Part shown: in pieces, positions 13,520 to 24,602 of the stretch
Layout of the letters: every line of letters begins with the position of its first letter
Numbering within the stretch: the stretch's first letter is position 1
From: Trichobilharzia szidati
Taxonomy: Eukaryota; Platyhelminthes; Trematoda; Strigeidida; Schistosomatidae
Length of the DNA stretch: 64,000 bases
Direction of reading: 5' to 3'
Assembly: GCA_944472155.2 (NCBI GenBank)
Contig: OX235277.1
Span: forward strand, 21,152,804 to 21,216,803
Program-made: the position numbers and the translations under genes
The notes under the pieces: generated by a model
Seen by the model: only the letters and a program-made list of their open reading frames with translations
Told to the model about the DNA's origin: nothing
Database searches by the model: none

Positions 13520-15049
13520 AAATATCTTTGTTGGATATCCAAAAGTGATTTTCACTACTTATCGCTGGCGTGTGGATAGATTAGAAGACAATAGTTAGTA
13601 GTCCCTGTCTCAATCATATATGATGAACATATAATCATGCCTATGTAGAATTCAATTCCTTAGATTAAGCGAATCTTTTCAACTGCACTCGATGACAGTA
13701 AGTGAGTGGAATTGGAATGTTTTCATCTGAACTTCCATTATCTGCATCTATCGTCTCGAAAAATTTAATCACAAGGCACCTGATGTTTCGCATCATTCCA
13801 TTTTGTGTCTCGAAATTCTTTGTAATTTTCTTCAAACTGTTTAATTAGCTGCTGCAGTTTATTCAAATAAAATTACACATAGTGTGTTACGTGTGAATCT
13901 ACGTCAATTCATCTAGCAAGGACGTCATTTAGCTGAGAGTTTTGAAATGATACATCTACAGCCAGCATTTTTCAAATGAAGTTATTATTCAGATTGATCC
14001 AGATAACAAGATATAACCGTGAATTTTTAAACGTACTTAAATAATAATGATCGAACAACGAATTTTCTTCTTTGCATATTTGTGTTAAACGACATTACAG
14101 TGTTGAACATTGAAATGTGAATTTTCAAAAACTAGCGAGCGCGCTTTACCAATGACTTAAGTTTACTACTGGACGATGCGCTACATTAACTTGTCGATCA
14201 CATTGTTGATTTAAGCATCTCAAGGCGGATAAAGAACATAACGAGCTATCCTCTTGCATTGTTCTGCTTATTGAGACATCTTAAACGCTTGTCATTTAAG
14301 CACAAAAGAAACATGAATGGGGTAATGCAATCGTTTTAACATTTATGGTATGTATTCAAACGTTAGGCATAATTAATGAACAACGTATGTGATGCTTTAT
14401 TAACGAAGAGATGTCGATGCTGACAAACTATTGGACCTCACCGTAACAACTGTGAAGAAAATTGCTTCTTAATTTGAATTCATATTTAACCAATGCACTT
14501 GAAATCAACCTTCAAATACACTGAATTTCCTGATCATTGACGAAGGATGGGCATATTTTGATATGTGTAATTGAAACGTCGTTTTCTGGATATATCACAT
14601 TTTATAGAACAGAAGATTTCAATAATGTGCTCATTTTCTATATACAATCTGAATTGAAATTTCTTGAAGGAAACGTGATCTTTTTCCTGGACATCTCTTA
14701 CTTGTCATATCTGCTTCCAGCATAAAATGATGGCCCTTCGCCTTCATCGACATACAGCAATCAAAATGCTTCTATCCTCATCTTCCACTGAAAAAGCATA
14801 TTATCCACGGAAAGGGCTGTTCAAATAGACAACTTAAACTTAGTGCTAGCAAATATTTTTGGCGCTGCTGATAGAATGAATACTTAATTCAACAATGCAT
14901 TTGGCGTACGCCAGTTAGAAAAGTGTAAATGCGATTATTCGAGTTAGTAATCATTCTGTCTGACTTGTTTCAGTAGCTGAGTTTACGTTCTTTTATAGTG
15001 AGAGACATTTCATTCATTTTAAAGATCTTCGGTTTCCCGCGATTTTCAG
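13520..15049. other. Non-coding stretch, nothing recognised
   Basis: No supported exon, repeat or transposon motif. A 62-codon plus-strand frame near 14537 has no recognisable features and is probably chance. Confidence 0.4.
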
Positions 15050-15061
15050 ATCCCGACATCA
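15050..15061 (+). CDS. Weak candidate micro-exon, 12 nt
   Basis: Acceptor GATTTTCAG, then ATCCCGACATCA, then the weak donor GTGAAA. Open in phase 1. It lies upstream of the signal-peptide exon, so if real it would belong to another transcript. Confidence 0.12.
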
Positions 15062-15596
15062 GTGAAAAATCACACCATACGTAGGATTTCATACTGTTCT
15101 ACATTCTTTATGCATTTGTTATTCCCTCCATATTTATAACTGAGGTAGCTGAATGGAAGGCAACATTAATATTGAGGATATCAGCATACTTGTGAAGATA
15201 AGTAACTTTTTAATATTCAGGATACTTTTTGCTTGTTTATTTTTGGTCGACACGCACAGCTTGTCAGTTGCATAGTTTGATTTGCGATTTCGACATGCAA
15301 CCACTGACCTAGTATCAAGTGCACCAGATCAAAAGGATATTATTTTGACATTTTCTGATGAACTGCCGAATCGCTTTCAACCATAGGGTTGGCATGAGTA
15401 TCATGGAGTGACTTTGCGTATGAAGCAGATGTGATATAAAGTGTGAGTTTTGAAATTTCATACTTCTAATTATCATGCCACAATTTATCTACTATCCTGA
15501 CCTTTTAGAAGTTAGGTGCAGTCAGGTTTGAATTCACAGAACTCTTACAATTTCGTCAGTCAGTATAATGTCACTGAAGAAGCTTATTCGATTTAG

Positions 15597-15611
15597 CGAT
15601 TGCGATTACAG
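15597..15611 (+). CDS. Candidate micro-exon, 15 nt
   Basis: Acceptor ATTCGATTTAG, exon CGATTGCGATTACAG, donor GTGAGA. Open in phase 1. It lies 4 kb upstream of the signal-peptide exon and therefore cannot follow it in the same transcript unless an earlier first exon exists. Could be chance. Confidence 0.2.
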
Positions 15612-17689
15612 GTGAGATATTCACCCTGAATTTTGTCATCACAAATGTTCAAATATCCATGCAATAGAATAACTACCCTTACATAAAATTTGAGGTGTAG
15701 GCCACCGCTCACGTTCATACATCTGGTTTCTGAAAACTGTCAAATTCTTGTCAAATTGTGCTACTGTGGTAATCTGTGTTAATCAGTCTCTTTGTTGGTC
15801 AACTTCCAGAAGCTCGCCAACAACAGTAGTCAAAGAAGAATTTCCCAGAAAGGATAATTCAGTGTGACTTTTTGTTTACTCCTCCACTTCAAAATAAGCC
15901 AGGTGAGTAAGAAGGGGAACAGTGAATTCTGGCTACACCTACGAAGCATCCGAAATTATTTTTCCAAATGTGACAACTGTGATATCACTCTTTAGAAGAG
16001 CTTCATGTGCAATCTGATATGTTGTATGTAGAAAAACATTTGCTTCAGATGTTGTAAGAGTTATTTTTTGTAACTTGGATTATTTAACACTGATATATAA
16101 TTGAAAGCCTATTGTAAATTTTGAAATGAGTTCAGAGCATGATACTTTGTCCACACAATTTAAAAGGCTACTTCCTTTGTTAGTTCAAATTTCACAGAGT
16201 CAACATTCTGTTTATGTTTCACATTCCTAATCGCTGCCTTCCGTTCCGTTTGTCACATGTTCATTCTCCAGTTTTAGTGGTCAAGTCAGTTTAATTTTGC
16301 GTAACTAGTCTTGATTTCCTATCACACACCCACTGAAACGGCAGCTTGCTTGTTGTATAGTGGACGATATGCTAAGAGAACCAACAGAATCCTTCTTCAT
16401 TTTTCGTAAGTAGTTTTGAAACAGTGAGATTTTAGGCAAAGCTAAGCCAATCTATTTGGAAGATAATTCTTTCGTTAATTTCTATAACCTGTAATTCAAC
16501 AAATTCTTTTGCGTATATCGTGTTCAAGAAGATCAAGTTTTCATGTAATGGACAACTGATGAGACGAGAATCTAAGTGACATGGGTTTGAAAACAAGTAA
16601 GAAAGGTGGCAGTTGTTCATGAGATTGTGAATCTAGAAAGAGTGCAGAATAAAATGAATATACCATGTCAGGTAACTAAACTGTCACCGAAAGTAACATT
16701 CACTTACTAAGCAATAGACAGTTACACTCAGATGCAACGAATCTAACAAACAATTAGAACACACCTTGGCGGCGGAAATTTTCTTTTTCTGCAAAATCGT
16801 TTTCTGAGGGTGTACAGTCTTACTAATATTTACTAAAATCATGAAATAGTCTATTGTGTAATACAATTACTCAAAAGTAGTTTCAATCAATAGAAAATGA
16901 CGCAATAGTTAAAGAGATATAAGAGTAGGTGGTTTTAAATTTGAAAAGTTGAAAACTCAAAGAAAATTCCCTTCAGTACACAGAAAATCAAAACAGGTGA
17001 TTCAGATAAGAGTCTCCCATCGAAATACATAGATCTATATCAGGTAGCATAATCGTATATTTAAGATTTCAAAATAGTGAGAGCAGTCCTCAGACATCTG
17101 TAATGAAACTGTTTTATGCCTCATTCCTACTCTCCCACTAATAAAGTTACGTTTTCTTCATATAATTTGTATATACTCCCCTCATTGTGTTGACTGTTGC
17201 TACTATTTCCGATTGAAACAACTTTCACTACTATCTGATATTTATTTATTTGGCTAAACATAATATTTTTACGATGTGCCATCATAGTTCTCACCTCGTT
17301 GAGTTTCAGTCGACTACTTTTCCTCGTAGTTTCACAAACTCCTCTAAGATTTGTACATTTGAAAACATTTATTTCCCGATACGAATTTTAAACAAGCAAT
17401 AAAAATTAATAAAGCAGGATTTAATGAATTCATCAAATTTCTGTAGAACTCGTCAGCTGAATACTCTACATACACGGATATTTACACTTTTGAAATTACA
17501 TTGGGAGGTATAAGACTGATAATTAAACAAACTACACTGAATTAGTCATGCAGAAAGACAGGTACGAATGTTCTCCAGGTCATGTTCAAATAGATAAGGG
17601 GAGAGAGAGATTAAGATAAATTGCATTACACTTCAATTACATCACTTAGATAAACAATTGGTCATTAGAGAATATAACAAGAATTGCAA
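15612..17689. other. Non-coding stretch, nothing recognised
   Basis: No supported exon, RNA gene or mobile-element motif was seen on either strand. Confidence 0.4.
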
Positions 17690-17830
17690 ATCAAGTAATA
17701 TCAATAGTAATAGTTATAATAAAATAATAATAATAGTGTTGAAGTGAGTTAAGATAATCCTAGTGATAAAGGAAAGTTTTAAATGAGTCAATAATAATAA
17801 TGATAATAATAAGAGGTAGAATAATAAGCA
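17690..17830. repeat. AAT-rich simple repeat at a PLE 3' end
   Basis: Irregular AAT/AATAAT runs immediately downstream (in the element's sense) of the endonuclease domain of the PLE at 17838-18880. Simple A/T-rich sequence is common at retroelement ends. Confidence 0.6.
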
Positions 17831-17837
17831 AAAAGTA

Positions 17838-18880
17838 TTACCATGGTAGATTCAGAGTCACGACTATCTGCTTTTGTACACATAGAGCTGGTTTATAAAC
17901 TCGAATTACACAAGCCTCTGCAATTGCAAGCATCTTCTTGTTTCTTTGTCTGCTGACAACAGTGAATGACTTGGTCGCGTCGATATCATGTCCGTAGTCC
18001 ACAAGATGTTTTGTTATTGAGGATTTTGGCAGTTTGCACTCAGCTGTTTTTAGCCATTTTGGCAAATGCTCCATTATGCAAGTAGACAATCGCCTTTCCG
18101 TACAACCTATGTATTTGCTTCCACAATCACACTCAAATTGATATACGCAGTTTGAAGTGTCGAGGATTGGCGACTGATCTTTCCCAGATTGTTGAAGCAC
18201 TCACTCAGTGGTGTTAAGGATAACAAGTTTTGCAGCATAGTAAGTTCTCTTGATGGCTTTGTCGAGTCTTCGTTTGACTACGTCCTGTACATCATCTCTC
18301 TTTGAACGGCAAACTGATGTAGACAGGTTTCTTCGGAACTGTTTGAATTGTTTTGCAGGGGCTAATTTCTTTAGAGTATTTATTAATGAACTTCTCAGGA
18401 TATCCGTTCTTAGATAAAATATCCTTCAGAGATTTTATGTCATGCTCAATAGTACTGTCAGAACAAAGTTTTCGTGCTCTATTGAACAGTGTTCTGACTA
18501 AGTTCTTTTTATACTGGATTGGAACAAAGCTGTTTAAATGCATGTACTGTACTGTCCATGAAGACTTTCTAAATATAGATCTCTCTATTGTGTCATCACT
18601 CATTTTCGCTAGAAAAACGTCTAGGAATTTAAAAGTATCGTTTTTCTCGTGTTCTACTGTGAAATTGAGATTTGGATGGCATAAGTTGAATTTTATCAAC
18701 ATGTATTCGTCTTTTGATCTGCTTCCACAGACGATGAAAATGTCACAAACATATCTTAGGTATACATCCATCAGACAAACAACGAAAAGAGAATGCGTTT
18801 CCACACTTCCTCATTGTAATCAACCTAGAAAGTGGTTGAGGATATCAACAATTTCTCATCATGTAACTTTACACCAGTCT
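17838..18880 (-). mobile_element. Penelope-like retroelement remnant: RT C-terminus plus GIY-YIG endonuclease
   Basis: Penelope-like elements copy themselves by target-primed reverse transcription, using a reverse transcriptase (RT) fused to a GIY-YIG nuclease. Here the minus strand encodes the C-terminal part of RT: an Arg-Tyr-Val-Cys-Asp-Ile-Phe motif at about 18737-18756, where the usual YVDD box has lost one catalytic Asp, then the Phe-Leu-Asp and Asn-Arg-Ala-Arg-Lys-Leu-Cys blocks. The endonuclease follows (18200-17838): Cys-Val-Tyr-Gln-Phe, Cys-Asp-Cys, Lys-Tyr-Ile-Gly, Arg-Arg-Leu, Glu-His, a His...His pair and a late Glu. A frameshift near 18292 and an in-frame TGA near 18201 separate the parts. 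The 5' two thirds are missing, so the copy is dead. It is the best preserved endonuclease in the window. Confidence 0.85.
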
Positions 18881-18889
18881 GTCTAATCA

Positions 18890-19763
18890 TATATAACTAA
18901 CTTAAGTGTGTATAGTGAAGTGCTTTTATTTCTAAGTCATTACTGAATTTTTCACGTTCAAATCTAGTCTCCTAAAATGCAAATTCGATATTTAGAACGA
19001 ATACGTTTAGGTACAATACATTATGCTGCCTGTCTGTTACGAGAAAATGTAGCGTAAGACGGTCTGATTGGAATCGGATTGCTCAGTGCATTCATGGAGA
19101 CTTGAAAGTTAAGCGGATACTAGGCGTTGGGTTAATATTGCAACAGGAATTCATTTCAAAACAGATGCATAACACGTAGGTCTTAGACTTTACACCGGGT
19201 GAATTTGATGGTGGAAATTTCCTCCTACCGCATATTTATGAATGTCAGTGAGTTTCACATAAAGTAATAGTCGCTGTTATGGTAATATGTCGAGTAAAAA
19301 CTTTGTATCGCATAAATTTTATTCACATGAGACAGTCATACAGAGAAATGTTATGAGAAATCAGATTATTCGATTAGATGTTTACATTTAGCCAGAGAGC
19401 CGAGACTCTGCTCTTTTATCAGCGCTTCATATTCTCAGTACAAACGTGTAGATCTGATATCGATGATCGATTAAATTTCATTTGCTTTTTTACCCTAGAC
19501 AAAATTTATTTTTTAAGATTTTTCAAAGAAGAAGCTTTTCAAATATTTCCCCCCTGAGGTGGAACTGTACACGTCTGCTACGATAAAAGTGTGTCAGAAT
19601 GTGAACCACAGTGTGTGTCTAGTACTGAAATTTTTATTCTCTAACTTCAGTGGTCAGTGTTGATGTACAATACCTATTGGTCATATTCAGCATATTTAAG
19701 ACTTTGCATAAATGATAGTGAAGATAACTTGTACTCATATTTGTCGATTCGGATTAAACAGTT
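18890..19763. other. Region upstream of the signal-peptide exon
   Basis: No coding signal. An AT-rich CATATTTAAG at 19690-19699 and short AT runs lie within 80 bases of the ATG at 19764 and could serve a core promoter, but no clear TATA or initiator can be asserted. Confidence 0.2.
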
Positions 19764-19830
19764 ATGAAAGTTATACTGAGCCTGATTTTCTGCTTGTTCA
19801 TCATGGTGATTCACATTGGAGGTAACTCAG
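19764..19830 (+). CDS. First exon of a candidate micro-exon gene: signal peptide
   Basis: The ATG at 19764 opens a 67-nt frame encoding Met-Lys-Val then an unbroken hydrophobic core (Leu, Ile, Phe, Cys, Val) and a small-residue tail (Gly-Gly-Asn-Ser), the layout of a cleavable signal peptide. It ends after one base of the next codon at a consensus donor, GTAAGT (19831). Schistosome MEGs start in just this way: one exon for the signal peptide followed by many symmetric exons of 6-36 nt. No in-frame continuation exists past the donor that looks like protein. The phase-1 end matches the phase in which the downstream micro-exons are open. The 5' UTR and promoter are not defined. Alternative: a chance hydrophobic frame beside a chance donor. 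Confidence 0.6.
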
Positions 19831-20326
19831 GTAAGTTCTGATGTTTTCGGGATTAACTTCTGATTGCATGAACAATTTTTTGTATAAATATTCATCTTAA
19901 TACCTATATCTATTTCATGAATGAACCCATCGGCGGAAAGAATTCCCCTGTCACTGGTATTTACATGCAAGATTTTCGTATTATGAAAGGTCATGGTGCA
20001 ATACAATAACGATTCATGAATAACACATGAGTAAACTGGCAGAAACAAATAGGGGTGCAGATTACAATAAATGTTATAAATGAAGCGCCAAGCTGGCGTG
20101 TTTAAGCATCAACTCTTGCTCAAAGTATAATGATATTTCAAATCCACACAATATATTTCGTCGGAAAATTTAGACAATATTTTGAGTTTGTGTGCTTTAA
20201 CATTTCAACCTCATCTAACATCTAAAGGGACAGAAGATCAGTCTCTTTATTCATGGGTGCTCATTAAGGGTTAATCAGTCACAATTTAACTCAAATTCCT
20301 GTGTCATGGACGATGAAGTGTGGTAA

Positions 20327-20515
20327 ATGTGGAAGGCATTTTGTTGCATATATCGTCAAAAACGATTCTCTCGTCAACTAAAGTTAACTAAGATTATTTA
20401 TGTTTTCATTGTTATCAGTATAATAGTCCCATTAATGTATTGGAAATACAACTTTAAGAAGTATTTGGATAAAGTGGTTTCACAGTATTTCAGTGCGTTT
20501 CGAATTCTTCAGTAA
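20327..20515 (+). other. Small open frame with one membrane segment (doubtful)
   Basis: A 62-codon frame: basic N-terminus with Cys-Cys, then a hydrophobic stretch of about 20 residues (Ile-Ile-Tyr-Val-Phe-Ile-Val-Ile-Ser-Ile-Ile-Val) flanked by Lys. This would suit a type II membrane anchor. A short part resembles the membrane stretch of the frame at 24402-24602 at DNA level. It lies in the first intron of the candidate MEG; there is no splice or expression evidence. Confidence 0.15.
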
Positions 20516-21315
20516 CACCATGTTTACTCTCACTATTGTTTCTCGAAGACCCGTTATATGATTAATGTGACTAAGTCACATTGACTCATGTACATCATAC
20601 TGTGAGCTATAAGGACACGTCGTTATTATAACATCATCATTTGATGGGTACAAATATTTTTTATGAACCCTATCCAGGCAATAAAGAGCAAGGTATTTTA
20701 TGTTGTTCAATTTACACTGAGAGTTTTGATTTGGTTGATGTGAAATTACCTGAAGCTTATTTTTCTGCGGATCATTACTAAGAAACTGCGTGAATCGATG
20801 TCAGTGTTGCTTATGATTAACTGAAACGGCAGTGACTATATTAGGAATGTCCATCATGATCGTTACTGTTTTAGGACACATCAGCTTCAGGTGATGAGTA
20901 TTTGGGCGGTGATGGGTTGTCATTCAATGCTTTAACTCAACTTTGAGGAATTCGAGACCACTTAGTTTGTCGTTAGACCATAAAATCTGCCAGTAATAAA
21001 CTGTAGCATTCGTGAAAATACCATTAAGAAATGTATCCTAATGTTATAAATCCCCAATAGTCCCAATCGACTTAAAACTAGTCAAATCATTTCTTACTAT
21101 TTTTAGGGACTATGACATTTCATCATCTGTTGAAAGAAGTTAAAATATGGTTATCATATAAGAAGTCCCAGTGCACTTTGTAAGAATTATCCATTTCTGA
21201 CATTCCCAGATATGTTTATACTGTTGTCCTAATGAAGTGAGCAGTCAAACTCAAGAATTACAAACCACTACCTCCTGAATCAGTCTTTTATGTTTCAAGT
21301 AATCATCTTTTACAG

Positions 21316-21467
21316 TGAGCTCTTTAATAACACCTTTTGTGGCCTCTTTTCAAATCCTGCTACTTGTTGTTCACATTGTGAATGTGTGGCAGGAGTTTTT
21401 TTTTGTGAATCTTCAATTGGGTCTATTTATAAACAGTAATCAGAGTAATATCAATCCGATCCTATGA
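21316..21467 (+). CDS. Candidate alternative terminal exon
   Basis: Follows a strong acceptor (CATCTTTTACAG). In the phase left by the exon at 19764-19830 it is open for 49 codons plus TGA, giving a hydrophobic tail ending Asn-Pro-Ile-Leu. A second frame, shifted by one, is open for 40 codons to a TAA at 21437-21439 and would give a Cys-rich sequence with six cysteines. That frame would need a different upstream exon phase. Which frame is used, if either, cannot be decided from sequence. Confidence 0.2.
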
Positions 21468-22029
21468 GTAACTCATATGGCAAAAAAGAGCCCATCAAAA
21501 TAACCCGTTGTAACAACAAAAAATCATGAGGATGAATGAAAAATTATTTGCAATTTGTCGTGGCGTATTACCGAAAAATCAAGAAGGAAAGGTCCTTTGA
21601 CCAAGCATACACGCGCTTCAACTTAACGCGTCCAGTTAATCTTCAATAATGAGTGGCGAATAAATCTGTGATAAAACCGTAAAACTAACAAGAAGTTTCG
21701 AAGTCTTATCAGTCAGACGTATTTTTATCGGTGGTTTGTTAGGAAACCAATATTGCCGTGTGTATACACCTTGAGTGCACACGCTTCATCCAATCTCCGA
21801 ACCAATAAAATGCGCAGAAGTCAGCAAAGTCCTCCATTCTCATTGATTTCGTCGAGAGCCTTCCAACTAATAATGCATCGTTTCCCTGAATTATCAAGCC
21901 TCAGTTAAGTACCCATATCATCTATAAGAATTTTGATCGTGGCATAAGGAATGTTATTCATTAATGTTAGCAGCTGTCTAAATAAATCCTATTGAAGTTT
22001 TGGTTTGTAGCGATTTGAATCATTGGTTA

Positions 22030-22235
22030 CCGAATTGCATCATGAGCCAACATTGGTTAAAAAACAATTGGAAAACATAGGAGTACTGGACGTCTGTTTC
22101 GCCATAGCTTGAGACTGTCCATCACTACGCATCTACAAGGTTTCGAACCCAGGACCTTCTGTTTACAATGCGAGCCAATTCGTAGACCATTTAGCCACTA
22201 GGACCTGATCCAATTCCCTTGATGACTATAGGGGA
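22030..22235 (-). mobile_element. tRNA-like retroposon of SM-alpha type, diverged
   Basis: On the minus strand a B-box-like GGGTTCGAAACC and an upstream A-box-like TGGCTAAATGGTC give an internal Pol III promoter, followed by a hammerhead-like segment. The same order and much of the sequence recur at 38568-38789. Such tRNA-like, ribozyme-bearing retroposons are known in schistosomes as the SM-alpha family. Target-site duplications could not be found, so the ends are approximate. Confidence 0.6.
22081..22130 (-). ncRNA. Degenerate hammerhead-ribozyme-like fold
   Basis: Reading the minus strand, GTGATGG stands where CTGATGA is expected. A short stem II, the conserved GAAAC and GTC with CAGTAC follow. 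Part of stem I is missing, and the core is mutated, so self-cleavage is unlikely. Confidence 0.4.
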
Positions 22236-22740
22236 CAGCTGACAAGGCAGTTAAACATTTCGAAGGCTCATATCAGTTCAAAATATTTCCATAGATTCCT
22301 AGCTCTTTTAAGCGACACCAACAGCTCTCCTATCCATATATATTATGCTAAACGTCCATACAATATCAGTATGACTGGCGTTCCAAAGGAGTTAAGTTGC
22401 CCAAAACATAAAGTCTCTCCGAACTGAAAGAAAAATTGGTATGATTGTTATACCTTTCTTGTGCTGTGAATATTCTGTAAAGGATGGGTTGTCGTTTTGG
22501 CAATCCTGACGCCCTCTCTGGCTGGAATTTATAATGACTACCGAAGTGGATGAAGGTTATTAACAAAAGTATTTATGTTGATATTGCCACGTGATTGTAT
22601 TGAAATAGGTCCAAGTGATAATTCGAGGATATTAGGTCGATTCCGACTGCACAGAGATTGCTAATTTGCTGTGCTCACTGTAAGTAAATGCCTAGTACAT
22701 CAGTGATATCACGCCAATGCAGGACATCTCCGATTCTCTG

Positions 22741-23300
22741 ACGTCGAATAATTATGTAGTGATATTAATTAGTGGAAATGGTTTCAAAAAGAGTGTTAGT
22801 GTGGCCGTTTTAGCAATGTAAAATATTTTACAAGTAAAATATAACTGGACCAACTGATGCTTCATCAAATAAGGCATTACGAATTCCTTCTACTGAAACT
22901 GTTCCTAATTTTCGTCTGAGGCAGTGTCATTTCAGCAATGAAAATGATCTACTTATCCTAAATGAGGAGAGATAGTTCACCAATTTCAAAATCTAGAAGT
23001 ATTTAACATATAACATTCATTCTCACTCATTACGGCAATACAAATCTTAGACTTCCCTCAAGCCATTATTCGCAGTGAAAAAGGGAAACATTTCTGACCA
23101 TTTCTCGCTACGAATTTTTTCTTTATTCTTCATGTTTTTTATATACCTTCATCATTATTGCTGATTTCATCCTGGTGACAGTATAAGAGAAGTATCTGCA
23201 TGATGGGTTTAACATTATTCAATAATGCCTAAAGAACTTCGTAGTTCCACAAGATATTCTGTCTCATTTCCATAAACAAAATTGAATGACATTCAGATTG
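22741..23300. repeat. Duplicated block W, copy a (dead micro-exon)
   Basis: Aligns with 23440-23860 and more weakly with 42120-42480. The place matching the micro-exon at 23482 is ATGAGGAGA at 22962-22970, but the acceptor AG reads AA and the donor reads GATAGT, so this copy has lost both splice sites. Confidence 0.55.
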
Positions 23301-23439
23301 TGTCTTCACAGTTTGAAGTGCTTTTATTAAATACAGTTACCTACATCGTCTAGTGTGAAAAAAATAGTGATAGCGAGGTGTAGCTCCACAAAATACAAAC
23401 GAGAAGGACTCACTTTATTTTAAATGTACTTTATTTTCT

Positions 23440-23860
23440 TCCGAAATAATATAATTTATCACAATGATCTTCTTATACTAGATGAGAAGAGTAAGTCCAG
23501 TGGTTTGAATATCTAGAGGTATGTTAATGTAATTATTTGAAAAGATGAGAAAGAATGCCATTATTTGCAACTGTATGTTTTATTTTTCAAGTTTTATACA
23601 CCTTAATCAGCACATCATCGGAATTCACCTAAGCAACAAAATAAGGGATGTCCGTGTTTGGTGTTTTTTCATCAGTAGATAATGGACATGGAGCATGAAA
23701 GTTTTGATAGATATTCTGTTCCTTTGTCGTAATCTGAAGTAATGCCATTCAGGTGGTGTCTTCTTAGTTTACATCAATCACATTAAGTGAAGCTGCCTAC
23801 ATTACATTGGAGAAAAATAGCCAGGGATCCTTTAAATGCAGCAACTTAGATAAGTGCAGT
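23440..23860. repeat. Duplicated block W, copy b
   Basis: Sister of 22741-23300 containing the intact micro-exon at 23482-23490. Shared stretches include the motif leading into the exon and the segment near 23715-23765 (ATATTCTGT... and GTGTCTTC). Confidence 0.55.
23482..23490 (+). CDS. Candidate micro-exon, 9 nt
   Basis: Acceptor CTTCTTATACTAG, exon ATGAGAAGA, consensus donor GTAAGT. Read in phase 1 it completes one codon and adds Glu-Lys. It is the first strong micro-exon after the signal-peptide exon. The older sister copy at 22962-22970 has lost its splice sites, so a functional and a dead copy can be compared directly. Confidence 0.5.
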
Positions 23861-24060
23861 TTTACATTTTGAATAAAATTACGAAGCAGTCTGCATAATA
23901 ATTGATCGACCACCACATGTATTCAGAGAATTCTGTCTGCTACCATAGTAGCAGTATAGCCTGTAGCGAAATCACTTGTATTGTACCATAACTAATGTAA
24001 GGTCAAGGAGAATTGATCAAAGTGAATGAGCGAAGCGTTAACTAAATATATGACTCAACC

Positions 24061-24200
24061 GCCTGTGGATGCTGAAGGTGTTTTAAGTTTAATGTTAACG
24101 AAGATGCATCTGACGAAGTGAGTAGGTCATTCAAGGCTTATGTTTCCCGCTGACTGCACACACTCACTTCGTCGAAGTTAGTAGGTCGGGCACACAAAGC
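24061..24200. repeat. Small inverted repeat
   Basis: The sequence ACGAAGTGAGT near 24113 recurs inverted as ACTCACTTCGT near 24164, and the segment GTTAGTAGGTCGG follows. Possibly part of a decayed element; nothing else is recognised. Confidence 0.35.
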
Positions 24201-24401
24201 CTATTACTACCAAAGTCTTATCTTAGAATCTTTCAAATATTTTACTCTATGTAGATTAGTTGACCATGAGAATACACTTGATCTCAACCGCTCTTTTCAT
24301 TGATGTTTTAATTTTCCTTCTCAACTGTCATTTAGTGTTCTGTTTATTGTATACATTCGAGATATTTTGCATCACTTGATGTATTATTCAGCTTCTCATG
24401 A

Positions 24402-24602
24402 TTGAAACCATTAGCACTTATTCTGTATTCATTTAAACCACGTGTTAGTATTTGGACTTGTGAAATTATGTGTCTGCGTGTATACTTCACTGTTATCAAT
24501 ATGATGGTGGTTTTAATTATTTCATGCAGCATTTTGGCCCTATACATTTCTTATACAAAAAGAGATGATACTCACTTTGAAGTGCTCGAATACACTGGTT
24601 AA
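24402..24602 (+). other. Small open frame with one membrane segment (doubtful)
   Basis: A 66-codon frame with a hydrophobic stretch (Ile-Asn-Met-Met-Val-Val-Leu-Ile-Ile-Ser) followed by Lys-Arg-Asp-Asp. Part of the DNA resembles that at about 20395-20430, so this looks like another duplicated fragment of the locus. No splice sites frame it convincingly. Confidence 0.15.

Noticed and set aside
22141..22160. B-box-like sequence tested as a tRNA gene
   Set aside because: No cloverleaf can be drawn; it is part of a tRNA-derived repeat seen again at 38.7 kb.
24268..24378. Signal-peptide-like frame starting ATGAGAATACAC
   Set aside because: No donor at a sensible place and it runs to a stop; would have been a second first exon but cannot be supported.
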